From assembly GCF_000013005.1 (NCBI RefSeq), contig NC_007722.1:2113501-2177500 (forward strand): a stretch of DNA of 64,000 bases, read 5' to 3'. The number at the start of each line of letters is the position of its first letter. Position 1 is the stretch's first letter. Below the pieces are notes generated by a model. That model searched no databases and had not been told where the DNA came from. It worked only from the letters and a program-made list of their open reading frames with translations. A program made the translations under genes and the position numbers. Of this stretch, positions 19,670 through 28,948 are shown in pieces. Source of the stretch: Erythrobacter litoralis HTCC2594 (GTDB lineage Bacteria; Pseudomonadota; Alphaproteobacteria; Sphingomonadales; Sphingomonadaceae).

Positions 19670-20365
19670 ATGACCGACCAACCGATTTTCAACCGCTTGC
19701 TCAAGGCCGTGGCCGCACCGCTAATGCTGGTCGGCCTTGCGGGCTGTGCGACGGCCTTCAACTCCGACGTGACCCGCTATTCGACCCAGCTCCCCGCACC
19801 GCAGGGGCAGACTTTCGCCGTGGTCGCCGACGATCCGTCGCTCGCGGGGGGTCTGGAGTTTTCGCAATATGCCGACCTCGTCGAGGAAGAGATGGCGAAG
19901 CTGGGCTATACCGAGGGCACGCCGGAGACCGCCAACCTGCTCGTCCGCTTCGACTACGGCGTAGACAATGGCCGCGAGCGTGTGCGGACGACCGGGTTCT
20001 ACGACCCGTTCTATCGCCCATGGTACGGCTTCTACCCACGCAGCCGCCTGTTCTATCGCAGCCGCCTGCACCCTGCGCGTTTCCATGGCGCATGGGGTTA
20101 CGGCTTCTACGATCCGTGGTTCGGCGGGCCTGAGGTGCGGAGCTACACCGTCTACACCAGCGGGATCGACATGAAGATCGACGACCGCACCAGCGGTGAG
20201 CGCCTGTTCGAAGGCAAGGCCGAGGCTTTGTCGACCAGCAATCGCCTGCAATATCTCGTTCCGAACCTTGTCGAAGCGATGTTCACCGATTTCCCCGGCA
20301 ATTCGGGCGAAACGCTGCGCATCTCGATCAAGCCGGAAGAGACCAGGGTCCGCCGGATCAATTGA
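19670..20365 (+). CDS. DUF4136 lipoprotein
   Basis: The ATG at 19670 gives 231 residues, beginning with a lipoprotein signal and lipobox VGLAGC near 28-33. The DUF4136 pattern follows: FAVVADD, a strand-rich middle with LLVRFDYGVDNGRERV, an aromatic/Arg-rich loop (FYDPFYRPWYGFYPRSR) and YTSGIDMKIDDRTSGERLFE. Such proteins are probably outer-membrane lipoproteins of unknown function. A terminator follows. Confidence 0.85.
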   Translation: MTDQPIFNRLLKAVAAPLMLVGLAGCATAFNSDVTRYSTQLPAPQGQTFAVVADDPSLAGGLEFSQYADLVEEEMAKLGYTEGTPETANLLVRFDYGVDNGRERVRTTGFYDPFYRPWYGFYPRSRLFYRSRLHPARFHGAWGYGFYDPWFGGPEVRSYTVYTSGIDMKIDDRTSGERLFEGKAEALSTSNRLQYLVPNLVEAMFTDFPGNSGETLRISIKPEETRVRRIN

Positions 20366-20386
20366 TCGACCGCTCCCGGTGACGCG

Positions 20387-20421
20387 AAAAGGCGGGTCTG
20401 CACAGGCAGGCTCGCCTTTTT
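20387..20421 (+). terminator. Intrinsic terminator after the DUF4136 gene
   Basis: AAAAGGCG (20387-20394) pairs with CGCCTTTT (20413-20420) and ends in a T-run. Confidence 0.8.
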
Positions 20422-20459
20422 CGTATGCATGTCATATGTTTGTCGGTGAGGAGTGAGTG

Positions 20460-20753
20460 ATGACTACCATCCAGGCAGCCCCCAATCCGGCACAGCTATG
20501 GCGCAAGACCTATTGGCTCTTCGCCTTGCTCCTGCTCGCCACCCCGCTGGTGGCCATGCAGTTTACCTCCGAAGTGTTCTGGACGGCGAGCGATTTTCTT
20601 GTCTTCGGCGTGATGCTCGCGATCCTCGGGCTGCTGCTCGAAGGCGCGGCAAGGATCGGCAAGACCATCCGCGCTCGCAGCCTCTTGATGGCCGGCGCAG
20701 TGTTCGCTTTCCTGCTGGTCTGGGCCGAACTCGCAGTCGGGATTTTCGGCTGA
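20460..20753 (+). CDS. Small three-helix membrane protein
   Basis: A 97-residue protein with three TM helices (WLFALLLLATPLVAM, FLVFGVMLAILGLLLEGAA, SLLMAGAVFAFLLVWAELAV). GGTGAGGAG just upstream favours the ATG at 20460 over the GTG at 20457. No family is recognised with confidence. It ends 4 nt before the convergent dut stop. Confidence 0.65.
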   Translation: MTTIQAAPNPAQLWRKTYWLFALLLLATPLVAMQFTSEVFWTASDFLVFGVMLAILGLLLEGAARIGKTIRARSLLMAGAVFAFLLVWAELAVGIFG

Positions 20754-20757
20754 AGCG

Positions 20758-21252
20758 CTAGAGCTCGGCGTGTCCGCCGGTAGAACCGAAGCCGCCCGCC
20801 CCGCGCTCCGTCGCATCGAGGTCGTCGACTTCTTGCCATGTCGCGCGCGTAACCGGCGCGATGACCAGCTGCGCGATACGGTCGCCGCGATGGATGGCGA
20901 AGGGTTCGCTGCCGTGGTTGATCAGGATTGCTTTCAGCTCGCCCCGATAATCGCTGTCAATCGTGCCCGGCGTGTTGGGCACGGTGATGCCGTGCTTGAG
21001 CGCAAGGCCCGAGCGCGGACGGACCTGGATTTCAAAGCCCGGCGGAATCGCCATCGCGAGGCCGGTCGAGACCGCATGGCGCGCACCCGGTGCGAGGGTA
21101 ATGTCTTCGGCCGAGACCACGTCCATTCCTGCCGCACCATCGGTGGCGTATTCGGGGAGCGGCAAGCCATGGCCGTTCGGCAGGCGTTTCAACTGCACGG
21201 GGACTTCGTGCGCGCTACCGCCTGCGGCCACTTGAGCGCTTGTGTCAGTCAT
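20758..21252 (-). CDS. dut: Deoxyuridine 5'-triphosphate nucleotidohydrolase
   Basis: dUTPase removes dUTP and supplies dUMP. The start [12 protein letters not shown] at 21252 gives 164 residues, and the first bases overlap the coaBC stop by 8 nt, so the two are coupled. The five trimeric dUTPase motifs are visible: [52 protein letters not shown] and the C-terminal [12 protein letters not shown]. Confidence 0.96.
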   Translation of the reverse strand: MTDTSAQVAAGGSAHEVPVQLKRLPNGHGLPLPEYATDGAAGMDVVSAEDITLAPGARHAVSTGLAMAIPPGFEIQVRPRSGLALKHGITVPNTPGTIDSDYRGELKAILINHGSEPFAIHRGDRIAQLVIAPVTRATWQEVDDLDATERGAGGFGSTGGHAEL

Positions 21253-22939
21253 CCTCGTGCACTTTCTCCAGCGCCTCGGCCATCCGTTCGACCAGTGCAT
21301 AGGCGACCTGATCCTTGGGCATTTCCGGCAGGTCCTCCACTCCGCGCGACGTGACGATGTGCACATCGTTGAGATCGCCGCCCATGACATCGCCCGACAC
21401 ATCGTTGGCCACGATCCAGTCCGCGCCCTTGCGCTTGCGCTTGGACCGGGCATTCTCGATCACGTCCTGCGTTTCAGCGGCAAAGCCGATCACCAGCGTT
21501 GGCCGCTTCTTGCCCGCTGACAGGTTGGTGAGAATGTCGGGGTTCTCTTCCAGCAGCAGCGCCGGTGGGGCGGAGCCGCGTTTTTTCATCTTCTGGTCGG
21601 CGAAGTCCTTGGTGCGCCAGTCGGCGACGGCTGCAACCATCACAGCGATATCGGCAGGCAAGGCATTGCGCACTTCGTCCGCCATTTCCCGCGCGCTTTC
21701 GACATTGATGCGGTCGACCCCGCGCGGCGTTTGCAAATGGACCGGTCCTGCTACCAGCGTGACCCGCGCACCGGCTGCGGCAGCGGCGGCGGCAATGGCA
21801 AAGCCCTGCTTTCCGCTCGACCGGTTGGCGATATAGCGCACCGGGTCGATCGGTTCATGCGTCGGCCCGGCGGTGACGAGCACGTGCTTGCCGAATAGTG
21901 GACGGTGTTCCGGCTCGGTGTCGAAAGCGGGTTGCCCGTCGAGCGGATTCCCTTCCAGCGGCTCTTCCTCGACTAGCGGGCCGTCCTCGTCGATCGGCTC
22001 CGGCTTTTGTGCCCCGGTGCCGGTTGCTACCGTGTGATTTATCGCCTCGGCATCGGTCGGCGGGGCGGAATTGGCCTTGCCCTTGGTGGCAAGGAGCGGG
22101 CCCGCACCGGCAATCGGCGCATCGTCTGTCGCGCCTTGGTTCGCCTCCTCTTCCTCGGCGACTTCCGTGTCCGGTTCGGTTTCGAACTCTTCTGGCTCTT
22201 CCCACTGCGCTTCGATTTCTTCGACGCTGCGCTTGGGTGTTGTGCGCGGAATGATCGAGGACAGAAGGCCGCCGAGCATACCCCTGCTCTCCGGCTCCGG
22301 CTCGGGCTCCGGTTCCAAAACTTCGATTTCCGGCACCGGGGCGAGCGCCGCAGGTTCTTTCTCTTCCACCGCCTCGGCGCCGAACATCTCGGCCATGGCG
22401 TTCCAGATCGCTTCCGGCTCGCGCAAACGTCCGGGGCCGAATTCGCCGCAGGCCATCGCGCCTTCATCGGGATCGATCACATGCACGCCCGCCGCGCGCA
22501 GGCGTTCGACATTCATCTGCGTGGCATCGTGCTGCCACATCTTCACGTTCATCGCAGGCGCAACCATCACCGGCTTGTCGGTCGCAAGCAGCAGCGTAGT
22601 CGCGAGATCGTCGGCGATCCCGGCAGCCATCTTGGCAAGCATATTGGCCGTCGCCGGGCACACCACCACCAGGTCCGCCTCGCGGCTGAGCTGGATATGG
22701 CCCATCTCGACCTCGTTCCTGAGATCCCACAGCGTCGTATGCACCTCGTTCTCGCTGAGGGCAGCTAGCGCCATGGGGGTCACGAACTTCGCCCCGCCTC
22801 CGGTCAGCACGCACGTGACCGAGCCCCCCTGCTTGCGGATCAGGCGCACGAGTTCGCACGACTTGTACGCCGCGATACCGCCTCCGATGACGAGCAGGAT
22901 CTTCGGCCCCGCTTCGCTCGCCATAGTTTTCCCCTTCAT
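21245..22939 (-). CDS. coaBC: Bifunctional CoaBC with a long acidic linker
   Basis: CoaBC makes 4'-phosphopantothenoylcysteine and decarboxylates it in CoA synthesis. The CoaC (flavin) domain is at about 10-185, with [13 protein letters not shown] and [11 protein letters not shown]. The CoaB domain runs from about 350 to the end, with [20 protein letters not shown] and [13 protein letters not shown]. Between them lies about 160 residues of Glu/Pro-rich low-complexity sequence, so the protein (564 aa) is far longer than the roughly 400-residue norm. The start is [11 protein letters not shown]; the second Met is also possible. dut overlaps the 3' end. Confidence 0.94.
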   Translation of the reverse strand: MKGKTMASEAGPKILLVIGGGIAAYKSCELVRLIRKQGGSVTCVLTGGGAKFVTPMALAALSENEVHTTLWDLRNEVEMGHIQLSREADLVVVCPATANMLAKMAAGIADDLATTLLLATDKPVMVAPAMNVKMWQHDATQMNVERLRAAGVHVIDPDEGAMACGEFGPGRLREPEAIWNAMAEMFGAEAVEEKEPAALAPVPEIEVLEPEPEPEPESRGMLGGLLSSIIPRTTPKRSVEEIEAQWEEPEEFETEPDTEVAEEEEANQGATDDAPIAGAGPLLATKGKANSAPPTDAEAINHTVATGTGAQKPEPIDEDGPLVEEEPLEGNPLDGQPAFDTEPEHRPLFGKHVLVTAGPTHEPIDPVRYIANRSSGKQGFAIAAAAAAAGARVTLVAGPVHLQTPRGVDRINVESAREMADEVRNALPADIAVMVAAVADWRTKDFADQKMKKRGSAPPALLLEENPDILTNLSAGKKRPTLVIGFAAETQDVIENARSKRKRKGADWIVANDVSGDVMGGDLNDVHIVTSRGVEDLPEMPKDQVAYALVERMAEALEKVHEDD

Positions 22940-23087
22940 GCAGCCTTGCCTAACCGCTCGCAGCCTAGCCGCGCGCGCAATCGCGCGAAAGTCCTCCTAG
23001 GTAATGGTTACGATTTGCCTAGCGAAGCGTGGTTACCGCGCCTAGGCTAACCCACGAAAACGGGTTGGACGCGAGAAGGGGATTGTG
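22940..23087. promoter_or_regulatory. Divergent promoter region with repeated CCTAGG / GGTTAC
   Basis: Between coaBC and the DUF4345 gene, CCTAGG occurs near 22996 and 23040 with a CCTAG between them, interleaved with two GGTTAC copies. The symmetry suggests a repressor or activator site, but no known motif is matched. Confidence 0.35.
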
Positions 23088-23483
23088 ATGCGGCTGGTTA
23101 TAACGGCGCTTCTGTTCGTCGGGGGATTGTTCTTCCTGTTCACCGGAACGGGGTTCCTGCTCGATCCCTCCGTCACCGGTGCCGACTTCGGTCTGGAAGC
23201 GAACGGCGCGCGCGGCCTGTCCTCGCTCCGCGCGGACCTGACCGCCTTCTTCTGGGTCGGGGGCGGCTGCATGATCTGGGGCGCGTGGAAGCGCAACGGC
23301 GATCCGCTGATCGCCAGCGCGGCCCTTTTCGCCATCGCCTTGCTGGGGCGTGCGGTGTCCATGATCGCCGATGGTCCATACGAGGGCTGGTGGCTGCCCA
23401 TGGCGGTCGAGGCGATCACGGTGATAGTGTGTCTCGTCGGCTGGCAGATGCTGCCGCACCACGATCTGACCCAAGAAGGATGA
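23088..23483 (+). CDS. DUF4345-like small membrane protein
   Basis: A 131-residue protein with four TM helices (FVGGLFFLFTGTGFLLDP, RADLTAFFWVGGGCMIWGAW, ASAALFAIALLGRAVSMIAD, MAVEAITVIVCLVGWQM). The internal ARGLSSLRADL stretch and the overall layout match DUF4345-type proteins. The ATG at 23088 is preferred over the GTG at 23085. Function unknown. Confidence 0.6.
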   Translation: MRLVITALLFVGGLFFLFTGTGFLLDPSVTGADFGLEANGARGLSSLRADLTAFFWVGGGCMIWGAWKRNGDPLIASAALFAIALLGRAVSMIADGPYEGWWLPMAVEAITVIVCLVGWQMLPHHDLTQEG

Positions 23484-23595
23484 ATTAGCTTTCACCAGGG
23501 CAATTTGCGGATCGTGCCGCCAAGCTGTATTGTCCGTCCATCGATCGCCGGATGAAGTGCCTCCGCGAAAGCTGCGAGGCAGGGTGGGAGGCGGT

Positions 23596-24642
23596 ATGAA
23601 TCGCAGATATCTCAAAATCTTGCTGGTATCGGCAGTTGGGCTACTGTGCGCGTCATGTGCTGAGACCGAAGACTCTGCTGAAGAATACACGGACAGCATG
23701 TCTGCCGACGCGGAGGCTATGGAAGATGCGGCAGAAGCCGTCGAAGATGCAATGGACGATGGTGGTTTCGCCGAGGCTGATGCCGGAATGGAAGAGGCCG
23801 CAGCGGACGCCGGCGAAGATACTGCGTATGATGCGCTTCCGCCGGACATTGCCGTATCCGACGATGCGTCCGACCAGCCCGTCGTGAGGCGGGTAGCGAG
23901 GCGTGCTCCGGCATCGATCGACCCGTCGAACCGTCGGACGGTTCGCACTGACAGGCCCGAGTCCGACAGCAATGGCGAGGCCTTGGCCAGTCCGGACCCC
24001 GAACTGCGCAGGTCCGAAGCGCCTGTCACCCATGCTCCGCAACCTTCCGAAAACGCCGGAGACGACGCCGAAGAGCCGGACGCCGGGTACGCTCTGCTTG
24101 CTGCCAAGCCCGAGATGGAGGTGGACGAACGCTATCCGGTCAAATTGCTCGTCGGCGAGAAAGAACGTCTCGAGGACATGTCTGCGGCTGCGCAATCCAT
24201 CGGCGACATGACTCAAAGCGGTGAGCTCGAGCTGGCCCCCTACATCTGCGGCATCCTCACCGCGCCCGGGTTCGTCGTGGAGGAGGAGATGCGCCAATGC
24301 CAGGATCGGGGTCGCTCGCCCGAAGTGAGCTTCACCTGGCATGTCGCCCCGAACACCGACAGGCCGCTGACGCTGCAGGCCAAGGCCATCACCTACGACA
24401 CCGAAGGCGGGCGACCGATCGACCAGCGCGACAGCGAGACCTTGCAGATTGCAGTCAATGCGAGCGGGTTCACCAAGTTCAATATCTGGGTGCGCGAGAT
24501 GACGGAAAGCGTGGGCGGGCTGCGCATCCTGCTACTGGCGATACTGGCAATGCTTGGCGTCGTTTCGGCGATCGTGTGGCGGCTCAAGACGATGGGCAGC
24601 AAACCCGACGACGGCGCGCTGCGACCGCCCCCGGAAAGCTAA
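23596..24642 (+). CDS. Acidic lipoprotein with C-terminal TM helix, unknown function
   Basis: The ATG at 23596 (MNRRYLKILLVSAVGLLC) has GGGAGGCGG before it and gives 348 residues. Lipobox CASC is near 19-22, followed by an acidic Asp/Glu/Ala stretch (about 23-80) and a disordered part to about 165. A folded beta-rich domain then appears with YPVKLLVGEKERLEDM, APGFVVEEEMRQCQDRG and FTWHVAPNTDRPLTLQAKAI. A TM helix (LRILLLAILAMLGVVSAIVW) is near the C-terminus. The protein would be tethered at both ends, by lipid and by helix, which is uncommon. I do not recognise a named family; its 3' end meets ubiB with a 4-nt overlap. Confidence 0.6.
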   Translation: MNRRYLKILLVSAVGLLCASCAETEDSAEEYTDSMSADAEAMEDAAEAVEDAMDDGGFAEADAGMEEAAADAGEDTAYDALPPDIAVSDDASDQPVVRRVARRAPASIDPSNRRTVRTDRPESDSNGEALASPDPELRRSEAPVTHAPQPSENAGDDAEEPDAGYALLAAKPEMEVDERYPVKLLVGEKERLEDMSAAAQSIGDMTQSGELELAPYICGILTAPGFVVEEEMRQCQDRGRSPEVSFTWHVAPNTDRPLTLQAKAITYDTEGGRPIDQRDSETLQIAVNASGFTKFNIWVREMTESVGGLRILLLAILAMLGVVSAIVWRLKTMGSKPDDGALRPPPES

Positions 24643-26195
24643 CCGATCCAGCCGAGCGCGAATGCCCCTGCGATAGTCGCTGCACCGAGCGCCGCGCTGA
24701 GGACATAACCGAGCCAGCCGCGCCCTTCGCGCTGGCGGCGTTCCCACACCAGTTCGATATCGGGCAGCGGCTGCGGCTCGGGCGCGCCGCCCTTGGGCGG
24801 ATATGTTTCTTCGATCCGGCGCACGAGGTCCGGCAGGCGCAGCAGGGTCGAAACGTTTTCCTTGAGCGAATCCGCCAACGCGGCTTCGGGGCCCAGCTCG
24901 TCGCGGATCCAGCTGCGGACATAGGGAGCGCTGACATCCCACATATTGATCTGAGGATTGAGCTGAGTGGCGATACCTTCGACCATTACCATGGTCTTCT
25001 GCAGCAGCAGAAGGTGCGGCTGGGTCGCCATGTCGAAATCGCGCGTGATGGCGAACAGCCCGTCGAGCATCTGGCCGACGCTCAACTCGCTCACCGGTTT
25101 GCCGCGCATCGGCTCGCCCACGGCGCGCAAGGCGGTCGCGAACTCGCCGACCGAATGATAGCTCGGCACATACTGCGCTTCGAAATGGATTTCGGCGACG
25201 CGTTGGTAATTGCCCGTGGTCAGGCCGTAGAGGATTTCCGCCAGCCATTGCCGCGCGCGGCGGTCGATCCGGCCCATGATGCCGAAATCGATCGCCACGA
25301 TGGTGCCGTCCGGCTCCACGAACAGGTTTCCCTGATGCATATCGGCGTGGAAGAATCCACCGCTGATCGCCTGGTGGAGGAAAGCGAGCACCAGCCGTTC
25401 GGCCACCTCCTCCAGGTCGTGGCCCGCCGCGATCAACTCGTCGCGCTTGGAAATCTTGATCCCGTCGATCCATTCGACCGTCATCACCCGGCCGTTGGTA
25501 CGGTCCCAGTCGATGGCTGGGATGCGATAGCCGTGAAAGCCGCTCATCGCATCGGCGAGCTCGCTGGCCGATGCCGCTTCACGCCGCAGATCGAGCTCCG
25601 AATTGGTCCAGCGCTTGAAATTGGCGATGGTCTGGCGCGGACGCAGCCGCGCGGCCTCGCCGCCCATCGCCTCGACATGCGCGGCAGCCCATTCGTAGGT
25701 CTGAATATCGCGGGCGAATTGCTCGCGAATGCCGGGGCGCAAGACCTTGAGCGCCACCTCGCTTCCCTCCGCGGTGACCGCACGATGGACCTGCGCAATC
25801 GACGCGGCGCCGACGGGAACGGGATCGATATCGCTGAACAATGTGTCGAGCGGCTGTTCGAAAGTCGCCGCAACGGCCGCCTCGATCCGCTCGAACGGGA
25901 TCGGCGGCAGATCATCCTGCAAGGTGAGCAGGTTGTGCGCCGCCTCTTCGCCGACCAGATCCGGCCGCGTCGCCAGCGATTGACCGAGCTTGATGGCCGC
26001 TGGACCGATATCGCGGAACGCCCCGGCATAGTCCGGCGTCGCCGGTGGAAATGTTCCGAGGCGCGCCAGTCTTGCCAGCCGCTTGACGGGTGCAGGCGTA
26101 TTTGGGTCGCGCTCGATCCCGCGCAGCGCCCCATGCTTGGCGGCAGTGCGGCCCCATTTGAGGAGCCGCCAGATATGGGTGACGGGACGCGTCAT
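24639..26195 (-). CDS. ubiB: Ubiquinone biosynthesis kinase-like protein UbiB
   Basis: UbiB is an atypical ADCK/ABC1 kinase-like ATPase needed for ubiquinone synthesis. The 518-residue length is typical. The KxGQ motif is in IKLGQSLATRPDL, the Ala-rich nucleotide loop is PVGAASIAQVHRA, and GGFFHADMHQGNLFVEPDG and AIDFGIMGRID form the catalytic and metal sites. A C-terminal TM region is in LSAALGAATIAGAFALGWIG. It follows ubiE closely on the same strand. Confidence 0.95.
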   Translation of the reverse strand: MTRPVTHIWRLLKWGRTAAKHGALRGIERDPNTPAPVKRLARLARLGTFPPATPDYAGAFRDIGPAAIKLGQSLATRPDLVGEEAAHNLLTLQDDLPPIPFERIEAAVAATFEQPLDTLFSDIDPVPVGAASIAQVHRAVTAEGSEVALKVLRPGIREQFARDIQTYEWAAAHVEAMGGEAARLRPRQTIANFKRWTNSELDLRREAASASELADAMSGFHGYRIPAIDWDRTNGRVMTVEWIDGIKISKRDELIAAGHDLEEVAERLVLAFLHQAISGGFFHADMHQGNLFVEPDGTIVAIDFGIMGRIDRRARQWLAEILYGLTTGNYQRVAEIHFEAQYVPSYHSVGEFATALRAVGEPMRGKPVSELSVGQMLDGLFAITRDFDMATQPHLLLLQKTMVMVEGIATQLNPQINMWDVSAPYVRSWIRDELGPEAALADSLKENVSTLLRLPDLVRRIEETYPPKGGAPEPQPLPDIELVWERRQREGRGWLGYVLSAALGAATIAGAFALGWIG

Positions 26196-26204
26196 GGGAG
26201 CGCG

Positions 26205-26936
26205 TCAGATCTTCCAGCCGGAATGAATGTTCACGGCGCCGCCCAGAATTTTCTCCACGCGCGTGTTTGCGAATCCTGCCGCCCGGATCATCGCTTCGAA
26301 TTCCGCCGGCTTGGGGAAGCGACGGATCGACTCGGCGAGATAGCGATAGCTATCCTCGTCATCGGCGATCGCCTTGCCGATCTTCGGCATGACCTCATGC
26401 GAGTAGAGGTCGTAGATTTCCTTGAAGCCCGGCCACTCCGTGGTGCTGAATTCCATACAATAGAAGCGCCCGCCGTGCTTGAGCACGCGGTGCGCCTCGC
26501 GCAGCGCCTTGTCGATATGGGTCACGTTGCGGATGCCGAAAACGATGGTGTAGGCATCGAACTGCCGGTCGAGATAGTCGAGCTGCTCGGCGTTCTGGCA
26601 CGACCAGACGAGGCCGGTCAGCCCCTTATCCATCGCGCGTTCGACGCCGATGTCGAGCATGTCCTGGTTGATGTCGGCCACGGTGACCTCCGCCCCGCGC
26701 GCGGCCATGCGGAAAGCGATATCGCCCGTGCCGCCCGCCATGTCGAGCACCGCTTCGCCCGGTTGCGGCTTGACCCGGCGCACGAAGCGATCCTTCCACA
26801 GCCGGTGCATGCCGCCCGACATGGCGTCGTTCATGATGTCGTATTTCGCCGCGACATTGGAGAAGACCGCGCCCACGCGCTCGGTCTTTTCTTCGGGGGC
26901 TACCTCTTCATAGCCGAAGGATACGGTATCGGTCAT
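26205..26936 (-). CDS. ubiE: Demethylmenaquinone/2-methoxy-6-polyprenyl-benzoquinol methyltransferase UbiE
   Basis: UbiE is a SAM-dependent C-methyltransferase of quinone synthesis. From the ATG at 26936 (MTDTVSFGYEEVAPEEKTE) it has 243 residues. The SAM motif VLDMAGGTGDIAFRMA is at about 60-75; the family signatures YDIMNDAMSGGMHRLWKD and HVLKHGGRFYCMEFS (reading RVLKHGGRFYCMEFS) are present. It is immediately upstream of ubiB and diverges from mutM with only 57 nt between starts. Confidence 0.95.
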   Translation of the reverse strand: MTDTVSFGYEEVAPEEKTERVGAVFSNVAAKYDIMNDAMSGGMHRLWKDRFVRRVKPQPGEAVLDMAGGTGDIAFRMAARGAEVTVADINQDMLDIGVERAMDKGLTGLVWSCQNAEQLDYLDRQFDAYTIVFGIRNVTHIDKALREAHRVLKHGGRFYCMEFSTTEWPGFKEIYDLYSHEVMPKIGKAIADDEDSYRYLAESIRRFPKPAEFEAMIRAAGFANTRVEKILGGAVNIHSGWKI

Positions 26937-26993
26937 CGCGTGCGGCCTTAGAGGCAATTGCTACCCCGGCAAAGGGTGTTAGGAGGTTCGGCA

Positions 26994-27809
26994 ATGCCTG
27001 AGTTACCTGAAGTCGAAACAACGGTTCGCGGGCTCGCGCGGTTCCTCCAAGGCGAGCGGATCACCCGCACCGTCACCAACAGGCCCGACATGCGTTTTCC
27101 CTTCCCCGATGGTCTGGGGCAGGCGCTCACCGGTGCGACCGTCGTTTCGCTCGGGCGGCGAGCCAAATACGGGCTGATCCATACCGACAGAGACCAGACG
27201 ATGATCTTCCATCTCGGGATGAGCGGGCGGTGGAGGATCGATCCGGACGAAACCGACAAGCACGATCACCTGCTGATCGAAACGGCGGATCATCGCTTCG
27301 CGCTCTGCGATCCGCGCCGTTTCGGCTGGGTCGACCTGGTCGGTACACAGGCGCTCGATCAATGGCCGGGCTTCGCCGCAATGGGGCCGGAGCCGCTCGG
27401 CGATGCGCTGACAATCGAGCATCTCCGTGCCGCGCTCTCCGGACGCAAGCAGGCGATCAAGCTTTGCCTGCTCGACCAAGCGATCGTGGCGGGCCTCGGC
27501 AATATCTATGTCTGCGAAGCGCTCTGGCACGCGCGCATTCATCCTCGCAAGGCCGGCGGGCGAGTCTCGAAACAGGCGCTTTCTCTCTTGATCACCGCGA
27601 TCCGCGACGTGCTCGAACAATCGATCCGCGACGGTGGCTCGAGCCTGCGCGACTATGCCCAGCCCGATGGCGAACTCGGCTATTTCGCTACCCGCTTCCA
27701 AGTCTATGGCCGCGACGGCCAGCCCTGCCACCGCGACGACGGCGGCACGATCCGCCGCTTCGCTCAAGGCGGCCGCAGCACGTGGTATTGTCCGCGCTGC
27801 CAACGTTAG
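26994..27809 (+). CDS. mutM: Formamidopyrimidine-DNA glycosylase
   Basis: MutM (Fpg) excises 8-oxoguanine and has AP-lyase activity. The ATG at 26994 gives MPELPEVETTVRGL, in which Pro2 and Glu3 are catalytic after Met removal. Length is 271. The H2TH region includes LLDQAIVAGLGNIYVCEALW, and the C-terminal zinc finger is CHRDDGGTIRRFAQGGRSTW followed by CPRC. The first cysteine of the finger is in GQPCHRD. Confidence 0.96.
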   Translation: MPELPEVETTVRGLARFLQGERITRTVTNRPDMRFPFPDGLGQALTGATVVSLGRRAKYGLIHTDRDQTMIFHLGMSGRWRIDPDETDKHDHLLIETADHRFALCDPRRFGWVDLVGTQALDQWPGFAAMGPEPLGDALTIEHLRAALSGRKQAIKLCLLDQAIVAGLGNIYVCEALWHARIHPRKAGGRVSKQALSLLITAIRDVLEQSIRDGGSSLRDYAQPDGELGYFATRFQVYGRDGQPCHRDDGGTIRRFAQGGRSTWYCPRCQR

Positions 27810-27837
27810 CCTTCCGCACCAACATCCATGGGAGCGT

Positions 27838-28071
27838 CCTCGCTAGACGTGCAGCAAGCTGCGGCCGCTGCGGGCGAGCGCCTCGGTCAAGCTACCGCCT
27901 GACGGCTACTTGAGCCCACGCCCTTGCCGAGCCCCCCGGCCCTGGTTGCCGCGCGCCGAAGTCTAGCCAGAGCGCGACTGCGCGACCGGAGGGGTGGCGC
28001 CGAAGGCGTCGGGGCCCCGGAGGATAGCCTAAGCCGACGGATGTCGGCGCCGGCGCCTGAGGCAAAACAAA
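27838..28071. repeat. Copy A of a ~240-nt GC-rich hairpin element, upstream of rpsT
   Basis: This fills most of the 392-nt gap between mutM and rpsT. It shares ordered blocks with copy B (43247-43491): CCTCGCT at the left edge, GCTGCGGGC, GCGACTGC (27974-27981), CCGGAG, CGGAGGATAGCCTAAGC (28018-28034), a right arm GCCTGAGGC and a terminal AAACAAA (28065-28071). The right part can fold as AGCCTAAGC pairing with the GAGGC arm around a CCGAC/GTCGG hairpin. It ends 2 nt before the rpsT -35 box. It could be an RNA, a repeat or coding debris; unresolved. Confidence 0.55.
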
Positions 28072-28073
28072 CA

Positions 28074-28102
28074 TTGACGATTCGGGTCCCCCCGCCTATG
28101 TG
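28074..28102 (+). promoter_or_regulatory. Sigma-70-type promoter of rpsT
   Basis: TTGACG (28074-28079), a 17-nt spacer, then TATGTG (28097-28102), about 100 nt upstream of the rpsT ATG. Confidence 0.55.
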
Positions 28103-28201
28103 CGCCGCTTTCCGGCGGACCTCCGCCGTTTTCTGAAATACCAGACAGACAGCGCCCGGTCGTATCGGGCGGACACGAGATAGCGAGAGTTTAGAACGAC
28201 T

Positions 28202-28462
28202 ATGGCCAATTCGCCGCAAGCCAAGAAGCGCATCCGCCGCAATGATCGTCGCGCGGAAGTCAACACCGCCCGCATGAGCCGCATCCGCTCCTTCGTGAAG
28301 AAGGTCGAGACAGCTGTTGCCGAAGGCGACAAGAAGGCAGCCGAAGCTGCGCTGAAGGAAGCCCAGCCCGAAATGGCTCGCGGTGTTGCGCGCGGCGTGA
28401 TTCACAAGAATACGGCCGCGCGGAAGTTCTCGCGCCTGACTAAGCGGGTTGCATCGCTCTAA
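28202..28462 (+). CDS. rpsT: 30S ribosomal protein S20
   Basis: S20 binds 16S rRNA early in 30S assembly. The 86-residue basic helical protein starts [20 protein letters not shown] and ends [17 protein letters not shown], both family hallmarks. A long leader (about 100 nt) separates it from its promoter, and a terminator follows. Its position next to dnaA is a conserved alphaproteobacterial arrangement. Confidence 0.97.
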
Positions 28463-28496
28463 AAATCGGCGGCCGAGAGGCCTCTCTCCCGATCAC

Positions 28497-28505
28497 TTAT
28501 CCACC
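28497..28505 (+). promoter_or_regulatory. DnaA-box-like TTATCCACC upstream of dnaA
   Basis: This differs at one position from TTATCCACA. A weaker TTATCCCCC lies at 28691-28699. The region 28540-28890 upstream of dnaA is notably AT-richer near 28610-28700. Feedback control of dnaA by DnaA is plausible. Two imperfect boxes are too few to call an origin. Confidence 0.35.
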
Positions 28506-28536
28506 GGGCTGGCGCTTAGATGTGCCGGCCCGTTTT
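28505..28536 (+). terminator. Intrinsic terminator of rpsT
   Basis: CGGGCTGGC (28505-28513) pairs with GCCGGCCCG (28524-28532) with one mismatch, then TTTT. Confidence 0.7.
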
Positions 28537-28948
28537 GCTATGTCACCGATCTGACATCCAGCGCGCGACTTAAGCCTTGGAATTCCTGCGATTCGCGTCG
28601 TGCTGCAGTGCAAAAATCATGTTTTACAATTGCTTAAACGCAAGGCTGCGGCTTTCATCGAGTCAAGAAATTTATTTCAAATTTATTGCGTTATCCCCCC
28701 TTGCACAGAATCGGCTGGAGGGATTTATATGGCCCCCACGCCGAGGGACGGGACAGACCTCAGCACACGCAAATCGATCCGAGAGGGGGGCAGTCCGACC
28801 GTACAGGTTTCGGGCCACGGCGAAGCCTTGCCTGTCGAAACGGGGAAGCCATGGGCCACTTGGGGAGGCCCGACAAGAAAGCGGGAATACGATGGCGAGG
28901 ACGGATGGCCGTGCGGGAGCGGCGAAGCGCAATAAGAAAGAAGATTTG

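Noticed and set aside
24297..26951. 884-codon open frame antisense to ubiB and ubiE
   Set aside because: Shadow of two firmly identified minus-strand genes; sequence has no domain-like features.
28463..28948. Possible replication origin next to dnaA
   Set aside because: Only one near-consensus and one weak DnaA box are present; in alphaproteobacteria the origin is often away from dnaA. Better read as dnaA autoregulation.
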